Shown here: in pieces, positions 62,992 to 64,000 of the stretch
How the letters are laid out: every line of letters begins with the position of its first letter
Position numbering within the stretch: the first letter of the stretch is position 1
Source of the DNA: an uncultured Litoreibacter sp.
GTDB taxonomy: Bacteria > Pseudomonadota > Alphaproteobacteria > Rhodobacterales > Rhodobacteraceae
Assembly (NCBI GenBank): GCA_947494435.1
Contig: CANLUY010000001.1
Coordinates: forward strand, 1,912,001 to 1,976,000
Reading direction: 5' to 3'
DNA length: 64,000 nt
Translations under genes and position numbers: made by a program
The notes under the pieces: model-generated
The model's database searches: none
What the model was told of the DNA's origin: nothing
What the model saw: only the letters and a program-made list of their open reading frames with translations

Positions 62992-63862
62992 GGCCTGCTT
63001 TGTAGGACATGCCCGTGTTGAACGGCTGTGGACCGGCGCACGCTGGTCTGAAGGTCCTGTTTGGTTCGCTGCGGGGCGGTATCTGCTGTGGTCTGACATC
63101 CCAAATAACAAGATCATGCGGTATGACGACACCGATGGCACTGTCTCTGTCTTCCGCGACCCGGCGAATAACTCAAATGGGCATACTGTTGACCGGCAAG
63201 GACGCTTGGTGTCCTGCGAACACTTGACCCGCCGTGTCACGCGAACGGAACTTGATGGCTCGGTCACGGTGTTGGCTGACAGCTTTGAGGGTAACCGGCT
63301 GAATTCACCAAATGATGTCGTCGTAAAGTCTGACGGCTCCATCTGGTTCACTGACCCTTCCTATGGGATCTTGATGGATTATGAAGGAGACCGCGCCGAG
63401 AGCGAGATTGGGGCCTGTCATGTCTACCGGATCGATCCGTCAGGCGCCCTGAGCATCGTGGCGGATGACTACATGAAGCCGAACGGACTGGCGTTTTCGC
63501 CTGATGAAAAGCACCTTTACATTGCTGATACAGGGATCACCCATGATGCAAATGGCCCGCGTCATATCCGGAAGCACAAGGTCGAAGCGGATGGCAGTCT
63601 GAGCGGCGGCGAGGTGTTTGCTGAATGTAGCGATGGCGTTTTTGATGGCTTCCGTCTGGATCGCGATGGGCGGGTTTGGACATCGGCTGCAGATGGCGTG
63701 CATTGCATTAACCCGCAGGGCGCATTAATCGGAAAAATCATGATCCCTGAGATGGTTGGTAATGTCTGCTTCGGCGGGCCGAAACTCAACCGGCTGTTTA
63801 TTTGCGGGACCACGTCGCTCTATTCGGCATTCCTCAATGTGAACGGAGTGTCACCACTTTAG
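62939..63862 (+). CDS. SMP-30/gluconolactonase-family protein
   Basis: The 307-residue protein is a six-bladed beta propeller of the SMP-30/regucalcin family, with WSEGPVWFAAGRYLLWSDIPN, the metal ligand Asn in NRLNSPNDVVVKSDGSIWFTDPSYG and KPNGLAFSPDEKHLYIADT. Family members hydrolyse sugar lactones using a divalent metal. The ATG at 62939 follows GAGG and lies within the end of the b561-like gene in another frame. With the oxidative genes around it, it would open the lactone formed from an aldose. Confidence 0.92.
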   Translation: MFGVIEGTGFEVIDPSFEACFVGHARVERLWTGARWSEGPVWFAAGRYLLWSDIPNNKIMRYDDTDGTVSVFRDPANNSNGHTVDRQGRLVSCEHLTRRVTRTELDGSVTVLADSFEGNRLNSPNDVVVKSDGSIWFTDPSYGILMDYEGDRAESEIGACHVYRIDPSGALSIVADDYMKPNGLAFSPDEKHLYIADTGITHDANGPRHIRKHKVEADGSLSGGEVFAECSDGVFDGFRLDRDGRVWTSAADGVHCINPQGALIGKIMIPEMVGNVCFGGPKLNRLFICGTTSLYSAFLNVNGVSPL

Positions 63863-63882
63863 ATCCTGCGAAAGGGACACGA

Positions 63883-64000
63883 ATGTTCGTCACTGAATCA
63901 CGCAAACTTACCCACGTTGCTGCACTAAAAATGCTGGATGCGGCTGTGCAAAAAGCCGATGAGATTGGCCAACCGCAATGTATTGTGATCGTGGATGCAA
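63883..64000 (+). CDS. GlcG/HbpS-family (DUF336) protein, 3' end missing
   Basis: The 39 visible residues, beginning MFVTESRKLTHVAALKMLDAA, and QCIVIVDA match the start of the GlcG/HbpS family, whose members bind heme or small ligands and often accompany oxidative catabolic genes. An AAGGGA site precedes the ATG by about 7 bases. The gene runs off the end of the window. Confidence 0.75.
   Translation, partial: MFVTESRKLTHVAALKMLDAAVQKADEIGQPQCIVIVDA

Noticed and set aside
1-64000. tRNA, rRNA, CRISPR arrays, IS elements or prophage genes
   Set aside because: No tRNA-like cloverleaf, direct-repeat array, transposase, integrase or phage structural gene was recognised by reading; a tRNA could still be missed without a covariance search.

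Overview
The window looks like chromosome (or a large replicon) of a marine alphaproteobacterium of the Roseobacter group (Rhodobacterales). The evidence is indirect. Protein families (DUF952, SRAP, TRAP importers, many sugar and amino-acid ABC importers, GntR/LacI/LysR regulators) are typical of that group, several exported binding proteins have a signal peptide ending in the characteristic Ala-Asp-Gly-His context, and the coding is dense with 4-base ATGA/GTGA overlaps. I cannot name the genus. No rRNA, tRNA, CRISPR array, transposase or plasmid replication gene was recognised.

Layout. 0-8 kb: housekeeping and mixed genes (end of a subtilase, ArsC-like protein, pyrD, DUF952, exported 5'-nucleotidase, SRAP protein, acyl-CoA ligase, ketopantoate-reductase family). 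8.1-9.9 kb: a small AT-richer island with two unrecognised proteins and an orphan Phd/YefM-type antitoxin preceded by two TGTACA-core palindromes. 9.9-16.5 kb: an oxidative sugar-acid block (enolase-superfamily dehydratase, 2-hydroxyacid dehydrogenase, FAH-fold hydrolase, IlvD/Edd dehydratase, SDR; divergent DenD-like dehydrogenase) resembling the non-phosphorylated L-fucose/L-rhamnose route to pyruvate and lactate. 16.6-30.4 kb: a GntR/FCD regulator, an enlarged TRAP importer and ten tightly coupled catabolic genes (two phytanoyl-CoA-dioxygenase-like enzymes, UxaA-type dehydratase, two Gfo/Idh/MocA proteins, an AroE-like protein, a DAO-type flavoenzyme, a beta-hydroxyacid dehydrogenase, a DMT exporter); the substrate is unknown.

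30.4-35.2 kb: tryptophan breakdown (kynA, kynU) beside a polar amino-acid ABC importer. 35.2-42.5 kb: a LysR regulator and a divergent operon with a flavin reductase, aldehyde dehydrogenase, luciferase-like monooxygenase, DUF1185 protein, alpha/beta hydrolase, TPP enzyme and a small alpha-beta-barrel-like protein: apparently an undescribed oxidative pathway. 42.5-44 kb: a membrane-fused alpha/beta hydrolase.

44.1-64 kb: sugar/sugar-acid uptake. idnD and idnO (idonate/gluconate), a beta-hydroxyacid dehydrogenase, and three GntR/IdnR-subfamily LacI regulators, each next to its own variant of one operator. The regulators sit beside two complete CUT2 sugar ABC importers arranged in tandem and one CUT1 importer (ATPase, binding protein, two permeases), followed by a cytochrome b561-like protein, an SMP-30 lactonase and the start of a GlcG/HbpS-like gene. 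Import, lactone hydrolysis, oxidation and dehydration of sugars or sugar acids is the common theme. Two features cut across annotation: the plus strand is strongly G-rich between about 15 and 43 kb and C-rich to the left, regardless of gene direction; and hairpins follow or precede the solute-binding-protein genes.
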